54,786 nucleotides of DNA. Source: Chara braunii. Its lineage: Eukaryota > Streptophyta > Charophyceae > Charales > Characeae. The position numbers and the translations under genes are program-made. Location of the stretch: the NCBI GenBank assembly GCA_003427395.1, contig BFEA01000561.1, positions 644,984 through 699,769 on the forward strand, in the 5' to 3' direction. Of this stretch, positions 1 to 12,009 are shown piece after piece (positions within the stretch are counted from its first letter, which is position 1; every line of letters starts with the position of its first letter). A model generated the notes under the pieces. The model ran no database searches. It worked only from the letters and a program-made list of their open reading frames with translations, and was not told the DNA's origin.

Positions 1-311
1 CACACACACACACACACACCCACACACACACAAACACACACACACACACACACACGCACACACACACGCGCGGACACATACCCACTCTCTCATAGTTTCA
101 AGGCCACATGCAAAAAATGAAACCAACAAAAAATTAGCACAACGCACACACACACACACACACACACTTTTTCTCTCTTATAGTTTCAAGCCCACAAACT
201 CACCGTCAATGATCAAGGTGCGGTCGTTTGAAAGCCTTGACGTTGCACAGCTCAAGCCAGCGTCCAACATTCAAAATACAGACATGGTGTGCTTTGGGTG
301 GGTGTGTTTGC

Positions 312-344
<33 letters not shown>

Positions 345-670
345 TGCGTGTGGGTGGGTGAGTCTAAGTATGTATGAGTGTTGTTATGTTCACTATACAA
401 AATTCACAAAATAACTCGGCCTGAATATTTCGTCGGACTTCCACCAACTCATCAGGAGGTTGAACCCCAACAGCCCGCCCAAGACGAACTGTACTGATGC
501 GTCTGTGTGTGTGTCTGAGTGTGTGTGTGTGTGTGCGTATGTGTATGTGTATGTGTGTGAGTGTGTGCGTGCATCCATGCGTGTGCGTATGTGTGTGTGT
601 GTGTGTGTGCATGCATGCGAATGCGTGTGCTAGTGTGTGTGCGTGTGTGTGTGCTTGTGCGTGTGTCCAA
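1..670. repeat. CA/TG microsatellite-rich tract
   Basis: Several long (CA)n and (TG)n runs lie at 1-70, 144-167, 308-355 and 500-662, with degenerate spacers. All open frames here translate to Thr-His or Cys-Val runs and are artefacts of the dinucleotide repeat. A hammerhead-like motif on the minus strand sits between two of the TG blocks. Confidence 0.9.
421..477 (-). ncRNA. Hammerhead ribozyme-like motif (weak stem III)
   Basis: On the minus strand the core CTGATGA (455 to 449) is followed by a 5-bp stem II, GTTGG/CCGAC with a 7-nt loop, and then GAAA (431 to 428). Upstream, TGTT would give U16.1 and H17 (470, 469), followed by a short stem I, GGGGT/ACCTC with loop TCA. Stem III pairs poorly after the first positions (T-A, G.T, T-A, then mismatches). 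It may therefore be a decayed or unusual copy. It resembles the well-formed copy at 11293-11374 in stem I and stem II layout. Core conservation is seen directly; catalytic activity is inference. Confidence 0.5.
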
Positions 671-679
671 CGTAGGGCG

Positions 680-1200
680 ATGTCGTCGTCGAGTATAGCA
701 GCACAAAAGTCACTCGTCGAGCACAACAACGTAGAAGTCAGTCGAAGTCGAGCGCTGTGGCCTAAGGTAGGGTATGAAGAGTCGAAGTCGATAGGAGGGC
801 AGGTGTGGTGTGGGGTCACGCGGTTTGTCTCGCACAGCCTCCTAAAATTGGTAAAAGTTTGTTACGTGTGGCCGCTTGGCGCGGGCAACGTCCGACAGTA
901 CCGGTGCTAGCGAGGCCCGGTACCAAGCGCAGTGCTAGCACTAGCGTGCGGGATTGGTACTGGACCTGGGGACGCTTCAACTTTTAAGAAAAACGATCAG
1001 CAGGCGATCGGGACCGTTGCGCACCAAAGTATCGAAGGGCGCCGATCGCCCACTTGTCACAGACAGGAACTTAGCGATAATTATATATGTAGTGATGTTC
1101 TTTAAGTGTTGGGGCATTTTGCATATTTTACTAGCAGGCTTGGGTGAGTCGTCAAATTTTAAAAGCAATAATGAAAATTTGAATGAAATTTGACTCGGAG
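680..1200. other. No gene seen; short GC-rich island
   Basis: A GC-rich stretch (about 860-1060) contains several short palindromic elements around GCTAGC and GGTACC. It grades into AT-rich DNA. The open frames are short, lack splice context and resemble no family I know. Confidence 0.5.
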
Positions 1201-2607
1201 GAAGTTTAAAAATTTACTTCTCAATACAAAATGCGACCAAAATTGTTATTAAACCAATCAGTTGGTCAAATTTATAGAAAATACAAAGGTAGCAAAATTA
1301 CTTAGTCAAATCTTGATTACTACAAATTTGGATATGAGACCTTCTTAGCTGAAGTATATGATGTTAGAATTGCGGACGCTGCGTTTATGTTTATCATATG
1401 ATTAAAAGAGGATGATGTATCAAGGATGCGATCAAAATCTTGTACATCATATATTTATATTAACCAAAAGTTCAAAGAAGGGTCTTTAAATGAGGATACA
1501 CGCAAAATTTATAATGCAGGTTCTATAAAATACTACAATAATAATTTGATTTAAGTGGAGAAGATAAAGGTCATGCTTATATTTTTAAGACTTTATTGTA
1601 CGGGTGTTTGAAAAACTGATGACAATCTTATGCATTGTGTTCCACAAAAAACGACATTTTGTGAGAGAATGAAACTTTAATTTGAAAGTCTTCAAAACAT
1701 TTACAGTTGCAACCACAAACAACAGAATGTGTAATTGATCGAAACCTACCTCTATGATGTGAATAATTTTACTACGTTTTATAAATAACTGTTTGTTTTT
1801 TCACATCGAAAATTGAATTATAACTGCACCATTTTCTAAACGAGTATTCGGTTAAACCTTTGTTAATAAATTTGTAGACGTCTAACAAACTTTGATGGAT
1901 TCCTTTACACGATGAAAATTTTATTATTACTAGGTTTGCCAAGCTGAACATACGGAGACCCTAAGTTGACCCTCGAACGTTCAGGCGTTCGAGTCCCCGT
2001 ACGGGGCCCGGACGTGAAGAGGTTCGAAACCCGCAAAAAATATTTTGGCACCTAAATATATATATATATATATGTATTTTTTGAATTTATTTTTGTGCGC
2101 TCTTTATGATATAGGGTATCTCCCTCTTAAGTTTGAAACCATTCTGTTGAGCCAAAACAAAATGAAAAATCGACAAAGATGGTGGTGTCAAAACATGCTT
2201 GCCCACTCATTAATTTGTTTGTTTTTTCTTTTCACTTTTTATTTTTCCTTTATTTCGGTGCATGAAAAAAATTATTAATTTTCCAAACTTTATTTGTAGA
2301 TTCTCTATTATATAAGATACACATATATAAATTTTCATGGCATTTGTCAAAGCTTAAAAAAAATAAAAAATCGGCAAAGACGGCAATATCAAAAACGTGA
2401 TCGCCCACTCAATAATTTCATTCTCGTTTTATCTTTTCTAATTTTTATTATTATTATTTATTTTTAGTATTTGATTTTTATTTCAAATTTGGTAAAGCAT
2501 TTGGATGTCACATTGGGGCAAGTGTTGTTTAATTTATTCTTCTGCATAACATATATCTTTTTCAAATTTGTCGGATTTTTTTTTTTTTTTTTTTTAGGGG
2601 GGATCCT

Positions 2608-2629
2608 CGTTCGGCCAAACGGCCGAACG
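2608..2629. repeat. Perfect 9-bp inverted repeat (hairpin)
   Basis: CGTTCGGCC and GGCCGAACG flank a 4-nt AAAC loop. The next 70 bases repeat GAACGG/CCGAAC words several times, in a GC-rich patch surrounded by AT-rich DNA. It is probably the end of a mobile element. Function unknown. Confidence 0.6.
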
Positions 2630-4094
2630 CATTAGGAGGGGGTGCCGAACGGTCGGGCGTTTGGCCCGTCCCGAACGGTGGCAACCTTGATTATTACTAT
2701 ATTTTCCAATTTGATTTTTCATCGTTATTGATGAAAAATAATTTTTATTTTACATTGCTGAATTTGGTTATTTTTTTTCATGCTTCATTTTGTATCTCAC
2801 ATTTCTTCGTGAACGGGTTGCTACAAATTTCAGTTTTTTTTCTTATGTTAATTTAAATTATTGCAACGCTTTGTTTTTTTATGAGGTTGAAATTTTTTCT
2901 TCACGGATCAATATTTTTTGCAAGTTTTTATTTTTCTTTTTTTTTTAAGTTATGAGATTTAATTTGAAGAAGTACAGTAAGATATGCAATTTTTTGCCAC
3001 TTGAAATAAATTATCATCTAGGCTACCATAATTGTCTGGGACCACTTGGCCAACTGAAGAAAAAAAATAATAATGGACTACTTTCTTGATTTTAATTAAC
3101 AGAAAAATTACAATGTGTATGTTTAAATTTGAATGTTATTATTTGTTTTTTTTATGGTTGAAAGTTCTTAAAAGGTGTGAAAAGTTAAAAAACTTTATTC
3201 CATACTTTTAAAGTCGTTGTACAATGTCTTTCATAGGGGTTCGACGAAGAATGAGTTTTAGGTGTATCCGTTTTCGGTATACTTTATATCTAATCCACTA
3301 TGTAGTTGGTAAAGCAATTGACACATACTTTTCTGTATTAATTAGTATAGAATTAGCACAAAAAGAAAATGTTTTGTTTGTGAAAATCGTTAACTTAAAT
3401 TTGACTGGTTGGAAATGATTTTTTGTTTACTCAATCGAGTGGTATTTTCATGAGAATTTTATTTATTGTTGTTGGCCCTTAAAACAATAATTTGTTAATA
3501 TACGACAAAAATAAAGATGGTTGGAAAAATACACACCAAACATATCCCTTGTGAATTAAACGCGAAGCGGTAAAAATTGTAAGCTCACTAATTTACAAAT
3601 CTTATTAACAATAAAATTTAGGGTTCCGAATTCGCAATCCGAGGATGCACGTTGTGTATACTAATAATAATTAGAGTCTTCATCACAAACACAGATGGGC
3701 AGACACACACAAGACAAACATACAAACTCACAAATACTATTAGGCAGTCAGATAAACATATACACAATTGGGAGTAGGAGAAGCGGTACTGGTAGCAGTG
3801 GTAGTGGCAGGAGTGCATAAGTAGTAGTAGTAGCATCAACATTCGTCCCGGATCTAGCAGTAGCAGTACCAGTAGCAATAATCGTTATGTAGTAATTTTT
3901 GTAGTCCCTGTAGTAATAGCTGCCACACTGATTCTCTTCGTTGTAGGATCGAGGGATGAGGGGGTGTCAGTGTGATGGTGGGTGCACCAGGCGAAAATGA
4001 CAATACGGCGATGGATGGGATGTTGTGAAATGGAAGACCCAATTGTACTTGAAGCAATAAAAAGAGCAATATTAATCCAAAAGGTGAAACACCA

Positions 4095-4192
4095 ACTGAC
4101 CTAGCTAAGTTGGTACACCCCTAAACTGTTGAAATGCAGACCCGAGCTTAAACCCAGTTGAAAGCGGATGAGTGAAATATTACAACTCTAAA
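4095..4192 (+). repeat. tRNA-derived SINE-like element, copy A
   Basis: An A-box-like stretch CTAGCTAAGTTGGTA (4101-4115) is followed by CTAAACTGTTGAAATGCAGACC and a B-box-like CCCGAGCTTAAACCC (4141-4155). The internal part AAACTGTTGAAA.GCAGACC is shared with copies near 17325 and 50200, and the 3' part TACAACTCTAA resembles CTACAATTCTAA of the 17.3 kb copy. The box order and spacing suggest an RNA polymerase III type SINE. Ends and target-site duplications were not resolved. Confidence 0.45.
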
Positions 4193-6054
4193 TCATTTAG
4201 GGTCGGTCAGTTCGAGAGGTAAAAAAGAAACGTGATTGTGGTCACATATACACAGTTTGTTGCCAGACACGCACAGACAGACTGAGACAGAGACAGATAC
4301 AAATATAGAGCTAACCAGACAAAAAATATATAGAGTACTAGCTATTGTAGTACAATACGGACAATTCAGGCTTCAGTATAATCCCACGGATATATAACTT
4401 GCAAAATCATTGTAATTGGACACGAAACATTTTGATGCTTCAAATTTCCTTGACAACACACTTTTCCAGTTGCCCTTGAAGGCTTGTGGCTTAAAAAAAA
4501 ACAATCGCCCCTACCTGCCCTGTTCCAAAATATCAATCAAATTGTAGTCACACTTCCAGGGTTCAAAGGACCTGCCTGCCAACGACCTCCACTCACAAAT
4601 GCACATGTACAAACACACAGTTCTAGACCTGGGCTTGCACAGACACTCACACAGATGAAATAATACAATATATAGCACACGTGCACGCACACACACACAC
4701 AAAAAGAGAATAATATACATCACAAATTCAATGAATGATACAACAACCTCTTAAGCCTCTTACACAATCACTTTGCCCTCCGTAACTATATTTGTTCATC
4801 CAATTTGATATGTGCTCTGCAAAGAAGCACAGTTTGTCGGTGCAATGCACATACAATTGGCATGAACATAGTGAAAATGACCTATTTTCTAACCAAGTTC
4901 AACACCAAAAGTCAAATTAAAAAATAAAAATAAAAAAAATTGTACATCAAAGATGGATAGTAAGATGCTGCACACGTGTGGTCCGGTGGTGTGTTGGAGC
5001 TCGTGCGATACCGACCTCTGCTGCAGTCCAGCAGCTGCCAAACTCGTTGTGCGGTTTTTCCTTATTGTACAATGTTTGGAATCGAGTGCAAGTACGAATG
5101 TCTTCGTCCTTCTATTTGACGATATATATATATTTATTTATTATTTGTTTCTTGTCAATTTAATAAGCACAAGTGGTTATGACGAACAATTATATGTACC
5201 AACTTCTATTTCACTGCAAAAAAATTGTAAGATCCAGATGCCAAAGTCAACCAACTGAAAAAGAAAATGGAGTTCGCTGCTAGCTCAAGATGATCAGTGC
5301 TAGCTAATGGGTTGACAAGCTTGGGTGGGTGCTGCTAGCTGACGGTCAACATCGTTTTTTAATGGGGAGGACACCAGAGGATGGTCGCTGCTAGCTGACA
5401 GGCTGACAAGTTTGGGTGAGTGCGTTGTGTCCTAATGTGCATCTCCACAACTTGAAAATAAGTTGCACAAGCTACGAGAATCAACCATAGCTCTGTAAGC
5501 GAAGCTTTGGGAGCAAGCAGGGAGGCATCGTGATGGAGGTGTGCTTAGCGAGGGTCGTGTGCTTAGCGAGGGCCGTCTGGTCATGTTGTATATGACCATG
5601 ATATTCTTTCTCACATGCACATGGCCGTGAACATGGTTTGGTTTCCTTTTTGGGAGTACTACAAGAAATTTGTGTTTTTCTTTCTTAAAAAAAAAAGGGT
5701 ATCGTCATCGCACGCATGTGTGCGCGTGTGTATGACGAAATGAGCGTTAGTAGTGCTTAGGTACTAGTTTGTAATAAAAGCGGATTTTCAGTATTCACAC
5801 ATAGTCTGGTTTCCTCACTGCATGTTGACAAATTGCGGTCAAATGCATACATAGTACTCTACAACATAAAAACGCAGCGCAAGAGTAAGGACTATGTTGC
5901 AACGAAATGGCATGAAAGATAAACGAATTGAAGACTTATTTGAAACTTACTTACTCCAGGATTTTATTGGATGTATACAACTGTTTTTCCTCCCTGGCGT
6001 GGATGCACCTGGTCAGAGTTACATCAAGAGAGAAGTGGAGAAAGTCTTAGTCTG

Positions 6055-6057
<3 letters not shown>

Positions 6058-6098
<41 letters not shown>
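6058..6098. repeat. (CT)n microsatellite
   Basis: An uninterrupted CT dinucleotide run. The Glu-Arg repeat frame on the other strand is a consequence of it. Confidence 0.95.
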
Positions 6099-6100
<2 letters not shown>

Positions 6101-6400
6101 GATAGTCAATTCGTGGGAGCTTCTCTGGCGACATGTGGCTGCAAATTCCCCACAGATCTTGTCACATATGTACTCAACCACAAAACATGAAGTGCAAGGG
6201 CTCACAACCACTAACACAAGTACAAACAAGGTCTGCAAGAAATGAAAACATTAATTAATAAAAAGGTTTTTTTTTTTTTTTTTCTCTCTCTTTTTTTGTT
6301 TCTCTTTTTATTTTCCAGTAAAATACAACTGTATGTAAGAGAAAAAACGAAAAAAAAAACAAGAACATAAAAATAAGATAATGCGTCGTCTCTCTCTCTG

Positions 6401-6431
<31 letters not shown>

Positions 6432-9400
6432 TACACATCTTGAGAGTCGTCACTGGTTAACAGGCGATTGTACTCCGTAGTGATGGTTGGGTCGCTAGTT
6501 GCTTGGCGGAGTGTCGGGCGAAAACTGTTTCTTCGACGCAGTAGCTTCATGTCCCGCCATCGTTTCTGCTAAACTACCAGTGTCCAGGTAGGTTTTCGAT
6601 TTGCACCTCGACCAAACTTGTAGTCAACCCATTTTTTTAGGCTGGAAAATGGTCCCAACTGGGCAAATTTGGGTCCCTCGACACTACTGGTGGTTTAACT
6701 GTGGGTTTGCCTACATCCAATTTTTCACTCATTTTCAAATATTAGTGTCAAAATAGGCACGTCATTCACTTTTTTTACTCTACCTACTATAAGTTTTTGG
6801 GGAAAACCTATCTGGGGAACCGTTTGGGTCTTGGATGCTCGAAACACTTTCGTATTAAGACTACTATCTATCTATGCGAACTCCGTGGCGACACGAAGAA
6901 GGAAGACCTCGGTTAAAATGATGTCTAAAGTTCATTTCAATTAACATAATTGTGTCGCATAAGTAGCGACCTGCATGAATGACATAACGATTGCCCCGGT
7001 GTCTCCAACATGGGCTTAGTAAAATTGATTTTTTTGGCATGCGTCATGCATAGTCTCATTTGTCGAGCATACAACTCACTAAGAAGTATCCTTAACTCTC
7101 AAGTATGCGACGTGCTTGGTACCGAGGTCCAATTGCGTCGATTTAGGCTCCTTCCTCTCTACCGCTAAGTATGGAGTGTGGTAAAACCTGAAAGATCATA
7201 GTGAACTCGAACGAGTTTTTTGTGACTGTGAATCCAAAAGATTAGTAATTAGTCAACTTCGTACCGTAAATTCTCGTTCACATCCACTCCGGGAATCAAG
7301 CGCGTAAAACATAATTATCGTACTTTTGTAGTGATTTCATAATTCAACGAGTCTGAGTCTATTGTGTTCGGTATGATAAAAACTAGATTCTCGATATGAA
7401 TAAACCTTATTGTTTGGCCAACAAATTTGATTTTGTCCTCTTCTGGTCTAAAGGATTTATTCTTTCAACAAATTATGTTGCTCACACACTGTTGAGAAAG
7501 TAACTCGTGTTGATGTTCCATGAGGAATTAAGTAAGTTGAAATGAAAATAAAAGGTTTACGTTATTTGTCTGTATGACAGAGTATGTGGTATTATTGGAC
7601 TTACGTTTTTGCTGTAAATTTTCTTAGTTGTAGATAATAGTTATATTTTATATATTACTAACATAATTTAATATTTTTCCATTGAGAACACTACGATAAT
7701 TACTACATTTTTCTTCATAGCACAATAACCCATCAGGGTGATTATAGCATGATGATACATCCAAAACATATTGAGTCTGTGACTTGCTATGCTCAATTAT
7801 AGTTATTTAAGCGTACTCACGAGGATAGGAAAGGGATAAAATAAGACACCGTTATTCTGTTTGTTTCTTTTGAAATATCAATAGTATGTTGTTAATATTT
7901 TGTTGTTTTTTCCTTTGTTTTATTCCTCTTTCTTTTTCCGTTTTTTTTTTTTTTTCCTCTTACTTTTTGCTTCTCCGTTTCTCTTTACCATTTTATTTAT
8001 TTTTTATCGATAATTTCCTATCTTGATAAACTTTGTTTGCGTAAACGTTATCATAAAATTTGAAGTTTAAAACTAACTGTTTTTATACATATTGCTTAAA
8101 TATATGAATTAACGAATTTGGCCTGTTAAATTCAAAGCAAACTATTTTGATATTTACTGCTTCATAACACGAATCAACAAATTACATATTTTGATATTTT
8201 GCCCACTATGTTCAATTATAAGTCAAACGGTTTTATATTGAAATAAAATATTAAAAACAAAGTTTTCCGAGGTGATAAAACTTTAATAATACAATATGTG
8301 TGTTTTTTTAAAAGTAGTATTAATCGATTTTAAATGTAATTTCAGTCAATATTACATTTATGTACTTGACACCTTGTGATATATCAAAATTGTTTTAGAC
8401 TATCATGATATTCAATAAGGCATATGAAATAATGCGAATATGTGGTTCGATTCATTAAAAGTAACATTAACTTGCTATGACTGGGCATAGCAAGGGAAAG
8501 GTTGAAATTATAAAATCTATATATTTTTTATTTGTATAAAAACGATCGAAATGGTGAACAAAGATAAAAACATACGAATTTTTTTTTTTCAAAGGAAAAA
8601 TATCGATTAACCATACTCAACAATTAACCCTCTCACTATATCAATTTACCAGATTCAATTGTTAATTTTTCCAATTATCGTAATCTGTGTTAAAAAGGTA
8701 ATAAAAGTGAATAAGTATAGACGTCAATTAATTTTATTTGACTAACTCGTTTGAAAACATTAAAGAAGATAGTAATATGAGTATGCATGATTGTTTTCAT
8801 ATTAATATGCATATTCGTGGTCATTCACATGCAATGCACATTTTGTGTTCAACTTCGTCAACATTAAGTATGCATTATCAAAATATGCATTATTATGTAC
8901 AAAAACGTTTATTTCCTAAAATTATCATATGTTGACAACTCGAAAAACTAATAATAAGATAAAAAGTGTTTTTAACAATTCTAATTATATGCTGACAGTT
9001 TAAGAATGCGTAATAATAGCAGAATTGTCTTAAACAAATGTAATTTTGCTTATCAATAGTGATTATTAGTCAAGTATATAATATGCCTATTTTATATTAT
9101 ATATTTTTTAATAAACAAAAATATATATATTTTTTAAATGGTTGAAATTTCATTCATGGTGAGATGCTGATCATTGTTACATTTGTTGAAAAAGTAATAA
9201 AAGTATATAAGTATAAATGACAATTAATATTATTTGATAGTCAGAAGTTGAACGAAAATACAAAAGATTGTAGTAATATGAGACATAAAAATTTTCATAT
9301 TAATATATATGTTCATCGTGATATACATGTGACACATATTTTAAGTTTAACTTTGGCAATAAGAGTACGTATTGAAAGTAGTTGGAGGTACGTTGCAATA

Positions 9401-9466
9401 TATAATAATATTTGTTTCCCAAAACAATTATATGTTGACAATTATAAGTAATACACAATTAAAAAA

Positions 9467-10935
9467 ATAGAGTGTCGTAGAGTAGAATAGTGTCGTAGAG
9501 TGTCGTAGAGTGTCGTAGAGTATAGCAGAGTCCACTGTCGTAGAGTAGAATAATGTCGTAGAGTATAGCAGAGTAGAATATCGTTGTCTGTCGTAAAATA
9601 GAGTGGAGAGTCATAGAGTGTTGTAGAGTGTCGTAGAATAGAGTAGAGTGTCCTATTGTAGGGTGGAGTAGAGTGGACTAGAGTAGAGTAGAGTAGAGTG
9701 AAGTAAAGTAGAGTAGAGTAGAGTGTCATAGAGTAGATTAGAGTGAAGTAAAGTAGAGTAGAATGTCGTAGTAGAGTATAGTAAACTAGAGTGTTATAGA
9801 GTGTTGCAGAGTAGAGTAGAGTGTTGTGCAATAGAGTAGAGAGTCATAGAGTGTTGTCGAGTGTCGTGGAATAGATTAGAGTACAGTAAAGTGTCGTAGA
9901 GTAGAGTAGAGTGTCATAAAATATCGTAGAGTAGAGTAGAGTAGAAGGTCATAGAGTACAATAGAGTAAAGTAGAGTGGAGTGTCGTAAAGTAGACAAAA
10001 ATAGAGTGTCGTAGAGTGTCATAGAATAGAGTAGAAGGTCGCATGATAGAGTAGAGTGTCATAGAGTAGAGTAGAATGTCGCATAATAGAGTAGAGTGTC
10101 ATAGAGTACAGTAAAGGAGAGTAGAGTGTCATAAAGTAGAGTGTCCGAATGTAAAGTAAAGTAGAATAAAATATAGTATCGTAAAGTAAAGTTTTGTAGA
10201 GTGTCGTAGAGTAGGGTAGTGTCGTCGAGTGAAGTAGAGTACAACGTCGTTGAGTGGAGTAGGGTAGAGTAAAATAGAGTACAATATCGTGGAGTAGAGT
10301 ATAGTAAAGTGTTGTAGAGTAGATTGTTATAAAGTAGAGTGTTGTAGAGTAGAATAGAGTGTTGTAGAGTAGAGTAAAGTGTTGTAGAGTAGAGTAGAGT
10401 AAAGTGTTGTAGAGTGTCGTAGGGTGTCGTAGAGTAGAGAATAGTAAAGCAGAACAGAGTAGAGCAGGGTAGAGTAGAGTAGAGTACAGTAGACTAGAGT
10501 AAAGTACAGTGTCGTAAAGTTGAGTAGAGTGTCATAGAGTGTTGTAGAGTGGCGTAGAGTGTCATCAAGTAGATTACAGTAGAGTGTCGTAGAGGAGAAT
10601 AGGGAGTCGTAGAGTAGAGTACAGTAGAGTAGAGTATATAGTCTTAGAGCAGAGTAAAATATAGTAGAGTGTCGTAGAGTAGAATAGAGTGTCGTAGAGT
10701 GTCGTAGAGTGTCGTAGAGTGTCGAAGAGTAGAGTAGAGTGGAGTAGAGTAGAGTAGAGTAGAGTAGAGTAGAGTAGAGTAGAGTAGAGTAGAGTAGAGT
10801 AGAGTAGAGTAGAGTAGAGTAAAATAGAGTAGAGTAGAGTAGAATAGAGTGTCGTAAAATAGAGTAGAGTAGAGTAGAGTAAAGTAGAGTAGAGTAGTAT
10901 ACAGTGAAGTTTTGTAGAGTTTTGTAGAGTGTCGT
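9467..10935. repeat. TAGAG / GTCGTAGAGT satellite, block 1
   Basis: About 1.47 kb is built from the pentamer TAGAG and the related decamer GTCGTAGAGT. There is a near-perfect pentamer core at 10730-10820, with point variants elsewhere. Because 5 and 10 are not multiples of 3, long open frames arise on the minus strand reading Tyr-Ser-Thr-Leu-Leu repeats (for example 208 residues at 10327-10953). These are not genes. The block ends in unrelated sequence at about 10940. Confidence 0.95.
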
Positions 10936-11205
10936 TGTCGAGGCAGAAACCATGACAAGGGTATCTGCCTTATGTTTTTAAATGTCGGACGATGTCTGAC
11001 TAAGTAAAGGGTTATCTGGGCTTCATGACTTGCTGAGATTGGTAATCCGCCAGAAGATTATTCAGACTCTACCGATGACCGAGAGACTAAAACTTATTGA
11101 ACCTAAGACATGACGTCTGCGACACTTCGGAAGTGGTGGCAAGAATGGGTAGCGCGACCGGTCCCTCCTCATGATTGGTAAGGCCACACGGACGTACAGT
11201 CGTGG

Positions 11206-11208
<3 letters not shown>

Positions 11209-11240
<32 letters not shown>
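11209..11240. repeat. (TA)n microsatellite
   Basis: An alternating TA run just upstream of the hammerhead motif. A second run is at 11434-11491. Confidence 0.95.
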
Positions 11241-11241
<1 letters not shown>

Positions 11242-11292
11242 GATCTACTTTGATTTTGGTTAAGGTAGATTATCATTTACAGTGTAATCAGT

Positions 11293-11374
11293 GAGGGGAT
11301 TCTGTAGACTGTTGAGGGTTCAGCCTCCTGATGAGTCGGTGAAACTCTGACGAAACAGTTTGTCACAGCCCCTC
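11293..11374 (+). ncRNA. Type III hammerhead ribozyme
   Basis: All invariant core positions are present: CTGATGA at 11328-11334, GAA at 11352-11354, A15.1 at 11355 pairing with U16.1 at 11312, and H17 = T at 11313. The predicted cleavage is therefore between 11313 and 11314. Stem I is GAGG/CCTC (11314-11317 with 11324-11327) closing a 6-nt loop. Stem II is GTCGG/CTGAC with one G.T pair (11335-11339 with 11347-11351) and a 7-nt loop. Stem III is long: AGACTGT with ACAGTTT, then CTGT with ACAG, then GAGGGG with CCCCTC (11293-11298 with 11369-11374), interrupted by small bulges. Hammerheads of this form are known from plant retrozymes and other retroelements. No coding capacity surrounds it, so the parent element is unidentified. 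Confidence 0.85.
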
Positions 11375-11431
11375 GTTTGTTGTCCTCTTCTCTCTCTCTG
11401 ACTACGGTTTACCGGACAGTTCTATTTGTGA

Positions 11432-11433
<2 letters not shown>

Positions 11434-11491
<58 letters not shown>
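11434..11491. repeat. (TA)n microsatellite
   Basis: A nearly pure TA run with one CA interruption, 60 bases downstream of the hammerhead. Confidence 0.95.
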
Positions 11492-11492
<1 letters not shown>

Positions 11493-11924
11493 ATTCCATA
11501 CCTGACCTCCGCGCATGAAATCGTGCCCCCCCCCCCCTTTGAGCCATGTCCGACCTATGTATTTCGGTAAAGTCAGGCGTGAGTCGGCGGTACGCTAGCC
11601 AAGGCAGGGCACCTAGCCAGAAGGCTCGGTGCCCCACCAAGTGACAAAAGGGGTGGGGGTTTGACTTGCCGGTAGGCTCAGGCCTCATGGTTTGCTAGGC
11701 TACATGGCGGTACCCTAGTAACTGGGCGAGCTCGTCTTATAGAAGAGTTGCTCCTATCATTGTCGTGATAGGAGCTAGCCCAGTAGGTTACCTCACTCGA
11801 ATCTTACTTGGAGGGTGCCGAGATCGAATCTAGCATGTCGCGCCTCTGGGTTAGCTCCATTTTGGAGCAGTTGTGCGCACGCACAGGTTGAGGCGCAACA
11901 AATCTTGACCTTGCGATCGTCGAA

Positions 11925-12004
11925 AAAACGCAGCCGACATTTGCGTGGATCAGCATGGCCACTGCGCAAGGAGGACACACGTAACTCGAGAAAAGGTCCA
12001 ATAA
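11925..12004 (+). pseudogene. U6 snRNA 3'-half relic
   Basis: GATCAGCATGGCCACTGCGC followed by AAGGAGGACACACGTAACTCGAG and AAAAGGTCCAAT follows the 3' half of U6 (GATTAGCATGGCCCCTGCGC, AAGGATGACACGCA, AATCGAGAAATGGTCCAAAT) with many substitutions. The 5' part is not recognisable. Just downstream, GACTCGAACTCGGG reads on the minus strand like a tRNA T-arm B box, so this may be part of a composite short retroelement. It is too diverged to be a functional gene. Confidence 0.55.
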
Positions 12005-12009
12005 TTCTT

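Larger units (their letters stand above)
1200..9466. other. Long AT-rich intergenic stretch without recognisable genes
   Basis: About 8 kb of AT-rich sequence with many stop codons in all frames, poly-T runs (2577-2595, 6266-6283) and scattered microsatellites. It holds a 9-bp inverted repeat (2608-2629), a tRNA-like element (4095-4192) and a CT run (6058-6098). From 1936 to 2035 there is a B-box-like GCGTTCGAGTCCCC and an imperfect palindrome of TCGAACG type; the same wording recurs more degenerately inside the transposon at 33647-34081. At 8700-9440 two stretches look like diverged copies of each other (runs such as AATATG/CATATT). No coding region could be supported. Confidence 0.6.

Noticed and set aside
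10327-10958. Open frames of 104-208 residues reading Tyr-Ser-Thr-Leu-Leu repeats (minus strand)
   Set aside because: They are the direct translation of the TAGAG satellite; no start context, domain or non-repeat sequence.
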